From contig NZ_CP015318.1 in assembly GCF_001686985.1 (NCBI RefSeq), positions 4,586,001 to 4,650,000 on the forward strand: DNA of 64,000 nt. The letters are read 5' to 3'. This DNA is from Mesorhizobium amorphae CCNWGS0123. GTDB taxonomy: Bacteria; Pseudomonadota; Alphaproteobacteria; Rhizobiales; Rhizobiaceae. Under the pieces are notes generated by a model. That model was not told the origin of the DNA. It did not search any database and saw nothing but the letters and a program-made list of their open reading frames with translations. Positions 48,979 to 57,279 of the stretch are shown here, piece after piece; position 1 is the stretch's first letter; every line of letters starts with the position of its first letter. Made by a program: the position numbers and the translations under genes.

Positions 48979-49406
48979 CGAACGATCTCGCTGTGAATCT
49001 TGTCGGACGAAAGGGAAGCCGTTTCCTCCTCATGCCCTCGACCACTCTGCGCGATCAGCACCGTGCCGACACAGATGCAGGCAATGCCGGCGATGCGCCA
49101 ACTGTTGAGGTCTTCGCGGAAGACGAAATAGGCGAAGATCGCGACCGCGACATAGGCAAGGCTGAGGAACGGGTAGGCGAAGCTGAGCTCGACCTTGGAC
49201 AGCACATAGAGGTGCGAGGCCATCGAGATGACGAAGGTGCACAGCCCAAAGAACACCCAAGGGCTGAAGACGATCTGCAGCAGCTTCAAAAGCGGATTGG
49301 TGCCTTCGAACGAAATCGGCCCGAGCGACATCATGCCTTGCTTCAGCATCAGCTGCGCCGCGGCATTGGTCATGACTGTAAAAAGAATGAAGACGATGTA
49401 TTTCAT
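48975..49406 (-). CDS. Small EamA/SMR-type membrane carrier, flippase-like
   Basis: Protein of 143 residues with four membrane helices (YIVFILFTVMTNAAAQLMLK first), of the small multidrug-resistance/EamA type to which the ArnE/ArnF sugar-lipid flippase subunits belong. The C-terminal 20 residues are polar. The start MKYIVFILF at 49406 is chosen over a longer frame to 49448. Its position between a DprE1-like oxidase and an SDR, with an overlapping start, points to flipping a polyprenyl-phosphate sugar rather than drug export, but this is inference. Confidence 0.85.
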   Translation of the reverse strand: MKYIVFILFTVMTNAAAQLMLKQGMMSLGPISFEGTNPLLKLLQIVFSPWVFFGLCTFVISMASHLYVLSKVELSFAYPFLSLAYVAVAIFAYFVFREDLNSWRIAGIACICVGTVLIAQSGRGHEEETASLSSDKIHSEIVR

Positions 49407-49528
49407 GGTTGCCACCCGCCCTGCAGCGGTCCTACTACAAACCTGCAAAGATTTCGTGAAGTCACAAGAAAGTTCTGAGTAAACCTCGATATTTACGTTT
49501 GATTTACCAAGATTTATTCAAGTTCTAT

Positions 49529-50881
49529 CTATTCCGCAGCCTCGACCGTTCCTCGCCGCACATCCAGTTTCTTCGCCGTCCGCGCCCAGAAGTCAGACAT
49601 GAAGGCAGGGTCGCGAAGCGCTTCCAGCCGCTGCCATTCCGGAAAAGATGCCGCGAACGTTTCGGCGCCCATGCGGGCGTCCTTGTAAGGATTGACCGCG
49701 CCACCCGCCTCGACGGTGATACGGTCGAGTTCCCTGAGCAACGCCAGCGTCTTTTCACCCCGGTTGGGGAAATCCAGCGTCAGCGTAAAGCCCGGTCGAG
49801 GGAACGACAGCAGCGCCGGCGAGCGGACGGTGCCGAAGCGCTTGAGCACGGTGAGGAAAGACCCCTGCCCGGCCCGTCTCGCCGCCTCCAGCAGCGCCGG
49901 CACGGCGCGGCGGGCAGCATCTTCCGGCACCACGCTCTGGTGCTGGAAAAGCCCCTTCGGACCATAAAGCCGGTTCCAGTCTCCGACGCCGTCGAGCGGA
50001 AAGAAAAAACCCTGGTAGCCGACCTGGCGCGGCGCCGGCGAGCGGCCCTTCTTCCAGCGATAGGCGGCGTTGAAGGCGGTCAGGAACGGCCGGTTGAGAA
50101 CATTGAACGGCGGCTGGAACGGCACCGAAAGGCGCCCGCCGGCGCGAGAGGCCTTGTGGGAGCCATGCTCGGCATGGTTGCCGGTGAACAAAAGGCCGCG
50201 CCCGCGACCATGGCTGGCGGCAAGCTGGTCGATCCAGGCAACGGCATATTCGTTGGCCTGGTCGGCGGCTTCCGCCAGGTCGAAGAACTCACCGAGATCG
50301 CGAAACGGCGTCGCCTTCTCGACGATGTCGAGCGAAGGCACCCGCATCAGCCGGATCGAGGCCGACAGGATCAGGCCGGTCAGCCCCATGCCGCCGATCG
50401 TCGCCCGGAACAGCCTTGCATTGCTTGCATCCGAGCAGCGGTAGCTGCGCCCGTCCGACCGCAGCAGCGTGAAGGAAACGACATGGCAGCCGAACGTGCC
50501 GCGCCGATGGTGGTTCTTGCCATGAACGTCATTGGCAATCGCCCCGCCGAGCGTCACGAACTGGGTGCCGGGAACCACTGCCGGAAAGAAGCCGTAGGGC
50601 GCGGCATGGGCGATGATGTCGGACAAAAGCACGCCGGCATCCGCATCGAGCACACCGGTCTCGACATTGAAGGCGCGGATGCGGTTCAGCGGCCGCATGT
50701 CGACGACCGAGCCCGCCTCGTTCTGGCAGGAATCGCCATAGGAACGGCCATTGCCATAGCCGAGCAGCGAGCCGTTCTTCGCCGCGCGGCCCTTGAGCAG
50801 CGCGATGGCGTCATTAGCCGCAATCACGCGCGGCGCCGGCAGCGTGGCGCGGCCGAAACTTCCGAAGCGCTCCGCCGTCAT
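49529..50881 (-). CDS. FAD-linked oxidoreductase, DprE1-like
   Basis: VAO-type FAD oxidoreductase of 450 residues similar to DprE1, the decaprenyl-phosphoryl-ribose 2-epimerase subunit. FAD-binding segments are SLLGYGNGRSYGDSCQNEAG, VVPGTQFVTLGGAIANDVHGKNHH and ATIGGMGLTGLI. The histidines near HGKNHHRRGTFG match the DprE1 active-site region, but the mycobacterial drug-target cysteine cannot be placed by eye. It starts 2 bases after the HAD-UbiA stop, strongly suggesting one pathway: phosphoribosyl transfer to a polyprenyl phosphate, then oxidation at C2. Confidence 0.9.
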   Translation of the reverse strand: MTAERFGSFGRATLPAPRVIAANDAIALLKGRAAKNGSLLGYGNGRSYGDSCQNEAGSVVDMRPLNRIRAFNVETGVLDADAGVLLSDIIAHAAPYGFFPAVVPGTQFVTLGGAIANDVHGKNHHRRGTFGCHVVSFTLLRSDGRSYRCSDASNARLFRATIGGMGLTGLILSASIRLMRVPSLDIVEKATPFRDLGEFFDLAEAADQANEYAVAWIDQLAASHGRGRGLLFTGNHAEHGSHKASRAGGRLSVPFQPPFNVLNRPFLTAFNAAYRWKKGRSPAPRQVGYQGFFFPLDGVGDWNRLYGPKGLFQHQSVVPEDAARRAVPALLEAARRAGQGSFLTVLKRFGTVRSPALLSFPRPGFTLTLDFPNRGEKTLALLRELDRITVEAGGAVNPYKDARMGAETFAASFPEWQRLEALRDPAFMSDFWARTAKKLDVRRGTVEAAE

Positions 50882-50883
50882 CC

Positions 50884-52317
50884 CTACCAGCCTCCGGCGA
50901 CCAGCAGCGCGGCGCCGATCAGCACGACGATCTGGCTGCGCCAGTCGCGGATGATGAAGACGACAGGATCGTCGTGCATTTCGTCGCGGCGAGCGAGGAT
51001 CCAGACGCGCATGGTGAGATACAGCACGATCGGCGCCAGCGGCCAGACCAGCCAGGGATGCGGATAGAGTTCGCGCACCGAGACACTGTCCATATAGAGA
51101 GCCAGCACCAGGGCGGAGGAAAAGGCCGAGGCCATGCCGGCTTGGGCGACGATCTCCTGGTCTTCGGTGCGATAGCCACGACCGGCAATGCGCTCGCCGG
51201 CCGGAATGGCGGTGGTGCGCAATTCGACATAACGCTTCACCAGCGCCAGCGACAGGAAGAAGAAGATCGAGAAGGCGAGCAGCCAGAACGAGACGTCGAC
51301 ACCGGTCGCCGCCGCACCCGCCAGAACGCGAATCGAATAGAGGCCGGCCAGCGTCAGCACGTCCACCAGAAGCATGCGTTTGAATGACAGCGAGTAGGCC
51401 GTCGTGACGACTATGTAGCCGCCGAGCACGCCAAGGAACTCAAGCGACAGGAACAGGCCGGCGGCGATGCCGATCGACAGCAGCACCAGGATCGCGCCCA
51501 TTCCGAACGGGATCGACAGCGCGCCGCTGGCGAAAGGTCGGTTGCGCTTCGTCGGATGCCTGCGGTCCAGCGCGAGGTCGAAGAAATCGTTGAGGATGTA
51601 GATGGCGGACGCCACCGCGCAGAACGAAACGAACGCCACCGCGCATTCCCAGATCATATCGATGTTGAAGTATTCGTGCGACAGCACCATCGGCACCGCG
51701 ATCAGCACGTTCTTCAGCCATTGATGCACACGCAGCATCTTGACGAAGGTCTTGAGCGTCGGTTTCGGCGTCGGCACCATCTCGGCGCCATGGGCGGCTT
51801 GCCAGCGCGCGGCGTGACGGTCTGGCGCCACGACGATCGCGCTGCGCGCCGCATCGAACACCCTGACATCGTGCCGGCTGTTGCCAGCATAGTCGAAGCC
51901 GCCATCGCCATAGGCGGCAACGAGCGAGGCGCGCTTCCTGCCCGACGTCATGTTGTGCGGACCGTCGGTCGCCAGCACGCGATCGAAAATGCCGAGATGG
52001 GCTGCGATCGCCTCCGCGAATTTGCGTGGCGTACCGGTCGCCAGCACGATCTTGCGGCCTTCGCCATGCTCCTTGCGCAGCCGCTCGAGCAGGACCTCGC
52101 GGTAGGGCAGCGAGGCTGGATCGATGTCGATGCGGTCGGCGATCGCCTGCTTCAGCCGTGCCGGGCCGCCGGCGAGCCAGAACGGCACCAGGAAAACATA
52201 GAGCGGATTCTTCTTGAGAAGGATGAACAGACCTTCCCACAAAAGGTCCGTTGCAATCAGCGTGCCGTCGAGATCGACCGCAAGCGGGATCGCGTTCCTG
52301 TCCGACCTCGCGTCCAT
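50884..52317 (-). CDS. HAD phosphatase-UbiA prenyltransferase fusion (DPPR synthase-like)
   Basis: Fusion protein of about 477 residues. The N-terminal HAD domain (about 1-190) has LAVDLDGTL with the nucleophile aspartate and IVLATGTPRKFAEAI. The C-terminal UbiA domain (about 200-477) has the metal motif NDFFDLALDRRHPTKRNRP, a second aspartate region near LLVDVLTLAGLYSIRVLAG and about eight helices. The known relative Rv3806c moves phosphoribose to decaprenyl phosphate; the HAD part would remove the 5-phosphate. ATG 52317 is chosen with GGCAGGA before it. It is first in the leftward cluster. Confidence 0.92.
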   Translation of the reverse strand: MDARSDRNAIPLAVDLDGTLIATDLLWEGLFILLKKNPLYVFLVPFWLAGGPARLKQAIADRIDIDPASLPYREVLLERLRKEHGEGRKIVLATGTPRKFAEAIAAHLGIFDRVLATDGPHNMTSGRKRASLVAAYGDGGFDYAGNSRHDVRVFDAARSAIVVAPDRHAARWQAAHGAEMVPTPKPTLKTFVKMLRVHQWLKNVLIAVPMVLSHEYFNIDMIWECAVAFVSFCAVASAIYILNDFFDLALDRRHPTKRNRPFASGALSIPFGMGAILVLLSIGIAAGLFLSLEFLGVLGGYIVVTTAYSLSFKRMLLVDVLTLAGLYSIRVLAGAAATGVDVSFWLLAFSIFFFLSLALVKRYVELRTTAIPAGERIAGRGYRTEDQEIVAQAGMASAFSSALVLALYMDSVSVRELYPHPWLVWPLAPIVLYLTMRVWILARRDEMHDDPVVFIIRDWRSQIVVLIGAALLVAGGW

Positions 52318-52514
52318 TTTTCCTGCCCTGCCTGAAGCGCATGACACCGAATGCCGGTTCGGATGGAGTCATGCGCAGATACACCCGCGCCCTGTTTCGG
52401 CGTCTTCGTATCGGATATAGCGGGAGATGACGTAACGATCGTTAAAACGCCCGGTTGTGGCCGAGCGGCGCGCCGGTATTTCCCGCGTCATTGTTAAACA
52501 AGTCCTACCGGAAA

Positions 52515-52543
52515 CAATAAAAGGCCGGGCATTGCCCGGCCTT
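52515..52543 (-). terminator. Rho-independent terminator after the small periplasmic gene
   Basis: AAGGCCGGGC (52521-52530) and GCCCGGCCTT (52534-52543) form a 10-base stem with a 3-base loop. On the minus strand the T-rich TTTTATTG follows (complement of 52515-52522). It sits 22 bases past the stop of the 52565 gene. Confidence 0.9.
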
Positions 52544-52564
52544 GCAAGAGATGCTGCCCGACGT

Positions 52565-52828
52565 TTACTTGATGCGGGCGACGCCGCCCGAGATCTCGAC
52601 CGTTTCGGAGCCGGTCAGGGCTTCGAGGTCACCATTGGGCAAGGTGACGAAACAGCCGTTCGGGCAGAATTCCACGGTCTCGCCGGCGGCCAGCGCCAGC
52701 TCCGTCTTGCCGCCGCCCTCGGTCACGATCAGCGTCCGGGTCTCGGCGTCCTTGTTGATCGCGCTGGCGGCGAAAGCCGAACCGTCCAAGGCAAGAAAAG
52801 CGATGGCGGCGACGACAGACTTCCACAT
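52565..52828 (-). CDS. Small secreted hypothetical protein
   Basis: Exported protein of 87 residues. The signal peptide WKSVVAAIAFLALDGSAFAAS is set by the ATG at 52828; upstream in-frame ATGs are rejected. The mature part is a short beta-rich domain with ETRTLIVTEGGGKTELALAAGETVEF, two cysteines in EFCPNGCFVTLPNG and the ending LTGSETVEISGGVARIK. Similar small periplasmic proteins are common in rhizobia without known function. A strong terminator follows. Confidence 0.8.
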   Translation of the reverse strand: MWKSVVAAIAFLALDGSAFAASAINKDAETRTLIVTEGGGKTELALAAGETVEFCPNGCFVTLPNGDLEALTGSETVEISGGVARIK

Positions 52829-53000
52829 TTTGCAATATCGGTGTTTCAACACCGCCTCTGGTTGCATTTTGCAAGGCATTCTCGCCCTTTGCATGCGAGC
52901 TTATATGACTTGCAAGCTGAACCGCAACTGAATGCCGCATTCATGCCGCAATTGGTTTGGTGGCACGAGAAGGCGGGCTCGCGGGCCGGGATCAAGAGAC

Positions 53001-55484
53001 CTAATCCGGGTCGGGCTTGCGGCTCTTGCGCTTCGACTTCGCCAGTCGTTCCCGCTCGATCGCGGCTGCGGCTTCCGCCTCCTCGCGCTCAGCGAACTCG
53101 GCCTCGATCTTGTCGTCGTCGATCGGCCATGCCTCGTGCTTCTTGACCTCGGCGCGCGGCGTCGAGGGGATCTCGATATGCTCGCTATCGAAAACATCGA
53201 GAACTGTGAAGCGGATGTCGTTCTGCACGATGGCGCCGTTCAGCACATCGGCGAGAAACACCCGGATCTCGAATTCGAGCGCCGCCGCGCCGAAATTGGT
53301 GAACAGCACGAAGGGCTCCGGGTTCTTCAGCACCAGCGGATGGTTGCGTGCAATGTCGAGCAGGAGGGCGTGTACCCGTTTGACGTCGCTGCCATAGGCG
53401 ACGCCGACCTTGATTTCGACTCGGCCGAGCTTGTTGCGGTGCGTCCAATTGCCGACCGCGTTGTTGATCAGGTTCGAATTGGGCAGGATCACCGACTGTC
53501 GCTGGAACGTCTCGATCTCGGTGGCGCGCACGCTGATCTTCTTGACGGTGCCGCTGATTTCGCCGGCAACGATCCAGTCGCCGACCTTGAACGGTCGCTC
53601 GGCGAGCAGGATCAGGCCCGAAACGAAGTTCGACACGACATTCTGCAAGCCGAAGCCGATACCGAGGGAAAGCGCACCGGCAACCAGCGCCAGGTTGGAC
53701 AGATCGATGCCCGCCGCCGAGACGCCGACGAGTGCTGCCAGCGCGACGCCGGCATAGCCGACCGCCAGCCGGATCGAATTGCGCACGCCGGTGTCGACCC
53801 GGCCGCGCGCCATCACCGAGCCGTCGAGCCAGCCCTGGAACCAGCGCGTCAGGAAGTAGCCGATGACGAAAACGACGATGCCGCTGAGGATGCCAAGGAC
53901 CGAAATGGTCACCGAACCGATGGTGATGCCGGTCGCCAGCTTGTAGGCCCAGGCCTGGATGTCGCCCGGCTGGAACCCCCACATCAAAAGAATCAGCGGC
54001 AGGAACACCAGCACGATCATCACGTTGATGGCGATGCTTACGACCAGGCCTAGTTGGTCGAGTGCGGTTTCCTCATAGCTGGAATTGGTCGAAAGCCAGC
54101 GCCCGACCGAGGTGTCGGCGAAGCCGCCTTCCTCGCCGATCGCCCGCGCCGACAGGAAGCCGATATAGGCAGTGATCAAGACGGTGCCCGTGACCACGAC
54201 CTGCAGCGCGACGAAAAGGGCCAGGCCGATATAACCGAGCAGCGCCGCCGTAATGGTGAAAAGGCCGAGCGCAATGGCAGTGTAGCGCAGCCACGCAGGC
54301 CAGGGGCGCCAGCTTTCGTCGCGCGCCTTGAACGGTTTCAGCAACGCCATCAGGATCAGGATGACGCCGAAGATGATCGTGGCGACAAAACTTCTGACGA
54401 TGGTAACCGACAGCGGCGAGCCCATCTTGTCATTGACCACCGCCAGGAAATTGTTGACGCCGATGACAATCGCCATGGCCGTTGTCAGCCGCACCAGCCT
54501 ACGCGCCGGACCGGTCTCGACCGGTATCAGGCGCCAGTTCGGCAGCCGCGGCTCCAGCGCCGCATTGGTCAGCCGGTTGACGCAGAACACCACAGCGATG
54601 ACGGCAGCCAGCGCGTTGAGGAAAACGCCGATATCGCCGCGCAGGACGTTGTAATAATTGAACAGGAATACCGTCGAAGCGAGGAAGGCGCCGACGGCCA
54701 GTGTCGGCAGCAATGTCGACCAGAACGCCACCGACAACCGGCTGAGATAGGAAGGATCCTCGATCGACGCATCGGCTTCGAAGATACGCCCGAACAGGCG
54801 GCGGCCGCCGACCAGCAGCACCACTGCTAGCGCCAGCGCTATGAAGGTCGCCGCCAGCATCGCCTTGAACTTGAACTTGAAGGCAAAGCTCAGCCAGGAC
54901 GACACAGCCTTGTAAAGGTTGACGTATTCGTCCTGAGCGTCGGAAACGACCTGCGGGCTCAGTGCATCGGACAATTCGTAGCGCTTGGTGAGCAGATTGC
55001 GAAACAGCTCGCTGCGCATATTGCCGATCTTGTCGATCAGGCCGTTGATGCGGATCGACAGGTTCTGCGCAGACGCGATGACGGCATTGATCTCGGCCTT
55101 TTCCGAGGCCAGCGCCTGGCGTTCGCCGGTGACGATGTTGGGCTCTTGCGGCTGCCCCGCGGCCGGTGGCGGCCCGAGCGTCTCGATCCGGTTGTTGATG
55201 TCGGTGAGCCTTGAACGGAAGGCGAGCGCGCTGGTCAGCGCTGCCCGAGACATTTCCTCCAGCTGCAGCCGGATTTCCACCAGCGAGGCGTCGTCCTCGC
55301 CGTCCTCCTGGATTTTCTTCTCGAGCCCGTCGGTCTTGGCGGTCAGATCTTGGATGGCCTTCTGCTGGTCGGTGATCAAACCGGCCGCGCCCTGGCCGAT
55401 CGCCTGCGCCAGCGCGTCGAACGACGGCGGCGCCGCGACGACAAGCGCAAGGATCAGGATCAGGCGGAGCAATCGAAAAAACAT
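53001..55484 (-). CDS. Mechanosensitive channel, DUF3772 and MscS domains
   Basis: Channel protein of about 827 residues. A signal peptide (FFRLLRLILILALVVAAPP) precedes a periplasmic DUF3772 coiled region (about 30-200), then about ten membrane segments and the MscS domain. The pore region has GALSLGIGFGLQNVVSNFVSGLILLAERPFKVGDWI, followed by the beta domain (ATEIETFQRQSVILPNSNLINN) and a charged cytoplasmic tail. It opens on membrane tension to release osmolytes, which would include betaine. I use the ATG at 55484 from the signal peptide; 55565 is the longest frame. It is divergent from soxB. Confidence 0.9.
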   Translation of the reverse strand: MFFRLLRLILILALVVAAPPSFDALAQAIGQGAAGLITDQQKAIQDLTAKTDGLEKKIQEDGEDDASLVEIRLQLEEMSRAALTSALAFRSRLTDINNRIETLGPPPAAGQPQEPNIVTGERQALASEKAEINAVIASAQNLSIRINGLIDKIGNMRSELFRNLLTKRYELSDALSPQVVSDAQDEYVNLYKAVSSWLSFAFKFKFKAMLAATFIALALAVVLLVGGRRLFGRIFEADASIEDPSYLSRLSVAFWSTLLPTLAVGAFLASTVFLFNYYNVLRGDIGVFLNALAAVIAVVFCVNRLTNAALEPRLPNWRLIPVETGPARRLVRLTTAMAIVIGVNNFLAVVNDKMGSPLSVTIVRSFVATIIFGVILILMALLKPFKARDESWRPWPAWLRYTAIALGLFTITAALLGYIGLALFVALQVVVTGTVLITAYIGFLSARAIGEEGGFADTSVGRWLSTNSSYEETALDQLGLVVSIAINVMIVLVFLPLILLMWGFQPGDIQAWAYKLATGITIGSVTISVLGILSGIVVFVIGYFLTRWFQGWLDGSVMARGRVDTGVRNSIRLAVGYAGVALAALVGVSAAGIDLSNLALVAGALSLGIGFGLQNVVSNFVSGLILLAERPFKVGDWIVAGEISGTVKKISVRATEIETFQRQSVILPNSNLINNAVGNWTHRNKLGRVEIKVGVAYGSDVKRVHALLLDIARNHPLVLKNPEPFVLFTNFGAAALEFEIRVFLADVLNGAIVQNDIRFTVLDVFDSEHIEIPSTPRAEVKKHEAWPIDDDKIEAEFAEREEAEAAAAIERERLAKSKRKSRKPDPD

Positions 55485-55623
55485 CTGTGGTCTGGCGACT
55501 CGCGGCAAAGGCCGGTTCAGAAAACCCATCCTTGATAAAGACGCTGATATGATGGGGCAAGCCATCCCGGGCGGCGCGCTTTCGGAGTCGGCCAGTCGAA
55601 AAGCGATGGCGTAATCTTGGCTT

Positions 55624-55655
55624 TGCGGCAGCGGCCTGCTCTATAGTCTGCCGCA
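55624..55655. promoter_or_regulatory. Inverted repeat between the MscS gene and soxBDAG
   Basis: TGCGGCAG (55624-55631) and CTGCCGCA (55648-55655) face each other around a 16-base spacer containing CTATAGT, which could be a -10 element. The soxB ATG is 60 bases downstream. This is a candidate operator for the sarcosine oxidase operon; the protein that would bind is unknown. Confidence 0.45.
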
Positions 55656-55714
55656 TCGCACAAACGGATGGCTGCAACGCGGTCCCATCCGAAGCTCATG
55701 ACAGGCTCCAAAGA

Positions 55715-56974
55715 ATGGCCGAATACTCAGCCCTTTCGCTCCTCAAGAACGCTTTCACCGGAAACAAGGACTGGAAGCCCGCCTGGCGCAAGCCGGACCC
55801 TAAAGCGTCCTACGATGTCATTGTCATCGGCGGTGGCGGTCACGGGTTGTCGACGGCCTACTACCTCGCCAAGGAGCACGGCATCACCAATGTCGCGGTG
55901 CTGGAAAAGGGCTGGCTCGGCTCCGGCAATGTCGGCCGCAACACCACGGCGGTGCGCTCCAACTACCTCCTGCCGTCCAACACGCGCTTCTACGAACACT
56001 CGATGAAGATGTGGGAGAACCTGTCGCACGACCTCAACTACAACGTCATGTTCTCGCAGCGCGGCTGCCTGAACCTCGCGCATACGCCGGCCCAGTTCGA
56101 TGACTACGCCCGGCGCGGCAACGCCATGCGCCATCTTGGCGTCGATGCCGAACTGATGACGGTGGCCGAGATCAAACGGCTGGTCCCGGCTCTGGACGTT
56201 TCCGGGTCGGCGCGCTTCCCGATCTTGGGTGGGCTGATGCAGCCGCGTGCCGGCAGCGCCCGCCACGACGCCGTCGCCTGGGGCTACGCGCGTGGCGCCG
56301 ACCGTCGCGGCGTCGACATCATCGAGAATTGCGAGGTCACCGGCTTCCTGCGTAACGGCGACCGCATCACCGGCGTGTCGACGACGCGCGGCGAAATCCG
56401 CGCCAAGAAGGTGGCGCTTGCGGTCGCCGGAAGCACCGGTCGGGTCATGCAGCTTGCCGGCATCGACAAAATGCCGATCGAGAGCCACGTGCTGCAGGCC
56501 TTCGTGACCGAATCGCTGAAACCCATCATCGATACGATCCTGACCTTCGGCATGGGTCACTTCTACATTTCGCAGTCGGACAAGGGCGGCCTCGTCTATG
56601 GCGGCGACCTCGATGGCTACAACAGCTACGCCCAGCGCGGCAGTCTGCCGATCGTCGATGAGGTGATGAGCGAGATGCTGGCGCTGTTTCCGGGTCTCGC
56701 CCGCGTGCGCATGCTGCGCTCATGGGGCGGCGTCTGCGACATGACGATGGACGGTTCGCCGATCATCACCACCGGGCCGCTGCCGGGCATGTATCTCAAC
56801 TGCGGCTGGTGCTACGGCGGCTTCAAGGCAACGCCGGCCTCCGGCTGGTGCTTTGCCTGGACTATCGCCAAGGACGAGCCGCACGACTTCAACGCGCCCT
56901 TCACGCTCGACCGTTTCTATCGCGGCCTTGTCATCGACGACAAAGGCCAGGGCGCGACGCCCCGGCTGCATTAG
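55715..56974 (+). CDS. soxB: Sarcosine oxidase, beta subunit
   Basis: Flavin subunit of heterotetrameric sarcosine oxidase, 419 residues, which oxidises sarcosine and passes the methyl to tetrahydrofolate in the alpha subunit. The dinucleotide motif is VIVIGGGGHGLSTAYYLA. His184 in GSARHDAVAWG matches the histidine that carries covalent FMN. The DAO fold ends with CGWCYGGFKATPASGWCFAW. It is first in the operon soxB-soxD-soxA-soxG, with an 11-base gap to soxD. It yields glycine, the end of the betaine demethylation series in this window. Confidence 0.96.
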   Translation: MAEYSALSLLKNAFTGNKDWKPAWRKPDPKASYDVIVIGGGGHGLSTAYYLAKEHGITNVAVLEKGWLGSGNVGRNTTAVRSNYLLPSNTRFYEHSMKMWENLSHDLNYNVMFSQRGCLNLAHTPAQFDDYARRGNAMRHLGVDAELMTVAEIKRLVPALDVSGSARFPILGGLMQPRAGSARHDAVAWGYARGADRRGVDIIENCEVTGFLRNGDRITGVSTTRGEIRAKKVALAVAGSTGRVMQLAGIDKMPIESHVLQAFVTESLKPIIDTILTFGMGHFYISQSDKGGLVYGGDLDGYNSYAQRGSLPIVDEVMSEMLALFPGLARVRMLRSWGGVCDMTMDGSPIITTGPLPGMYLNCGWCYGGFKATPASGWCFAWTIAKDEPHDFNAPFTLDRFYRGLVIDDKGQGATPRLH

Positions 56975-56985
56975 GTAGAAGAAAA

Positions 56986-57279
56986 ATGCTGATCACCTGC
57001 CCCTATTGCGGCCCGCGCGACGTCATCGAATTCACCTATCAGGGTGACGGCAACCGCCAGCGTCCGCAACCTTCTTCGCAGGACCTCGACGCCTGGAACG
57101 CCTATGTCTACGACCGGCTGAACCCGGCCGGCGACCACAACGAGATCTGGCAGCACTCCGGCGGCTGCCGCGCCCATCTCAGGGTCGTGCGCAACACGCT
57201 TACGCATGAAATCTCGAGCAGCGGCTTCGCACGTGGCGACCACAAGGCCGCCCGGCACAGACTGGAGACCAAGTCGTGA
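56986..57279 (+). CDS. soxD: Sarcosine oxidase, delta subunit
   Basis: Small zinc-binding subunit of 97 residues. The ligands are Cys5 and Cys8 (CPYCGPRD), His57 and Cys61 (WQHSGGCRAH). The C-terminal HRLETK end is typical of the family. The ATG at 56986 directly follows the short gap after soxB; the longer frame overlaps soxB and is shadow. GTGA overlap with soxA at 57276-57279. Confidence 0.95.
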   Translation: MLITCPYCGPRDVIEFTYQGDGNRQRPQPSSQDLDAWNAYVYDRLNPAGDHNEIWQHSGGCRAHLRVVRNTLTHEISSSGFARGDHKAARHRLETKS

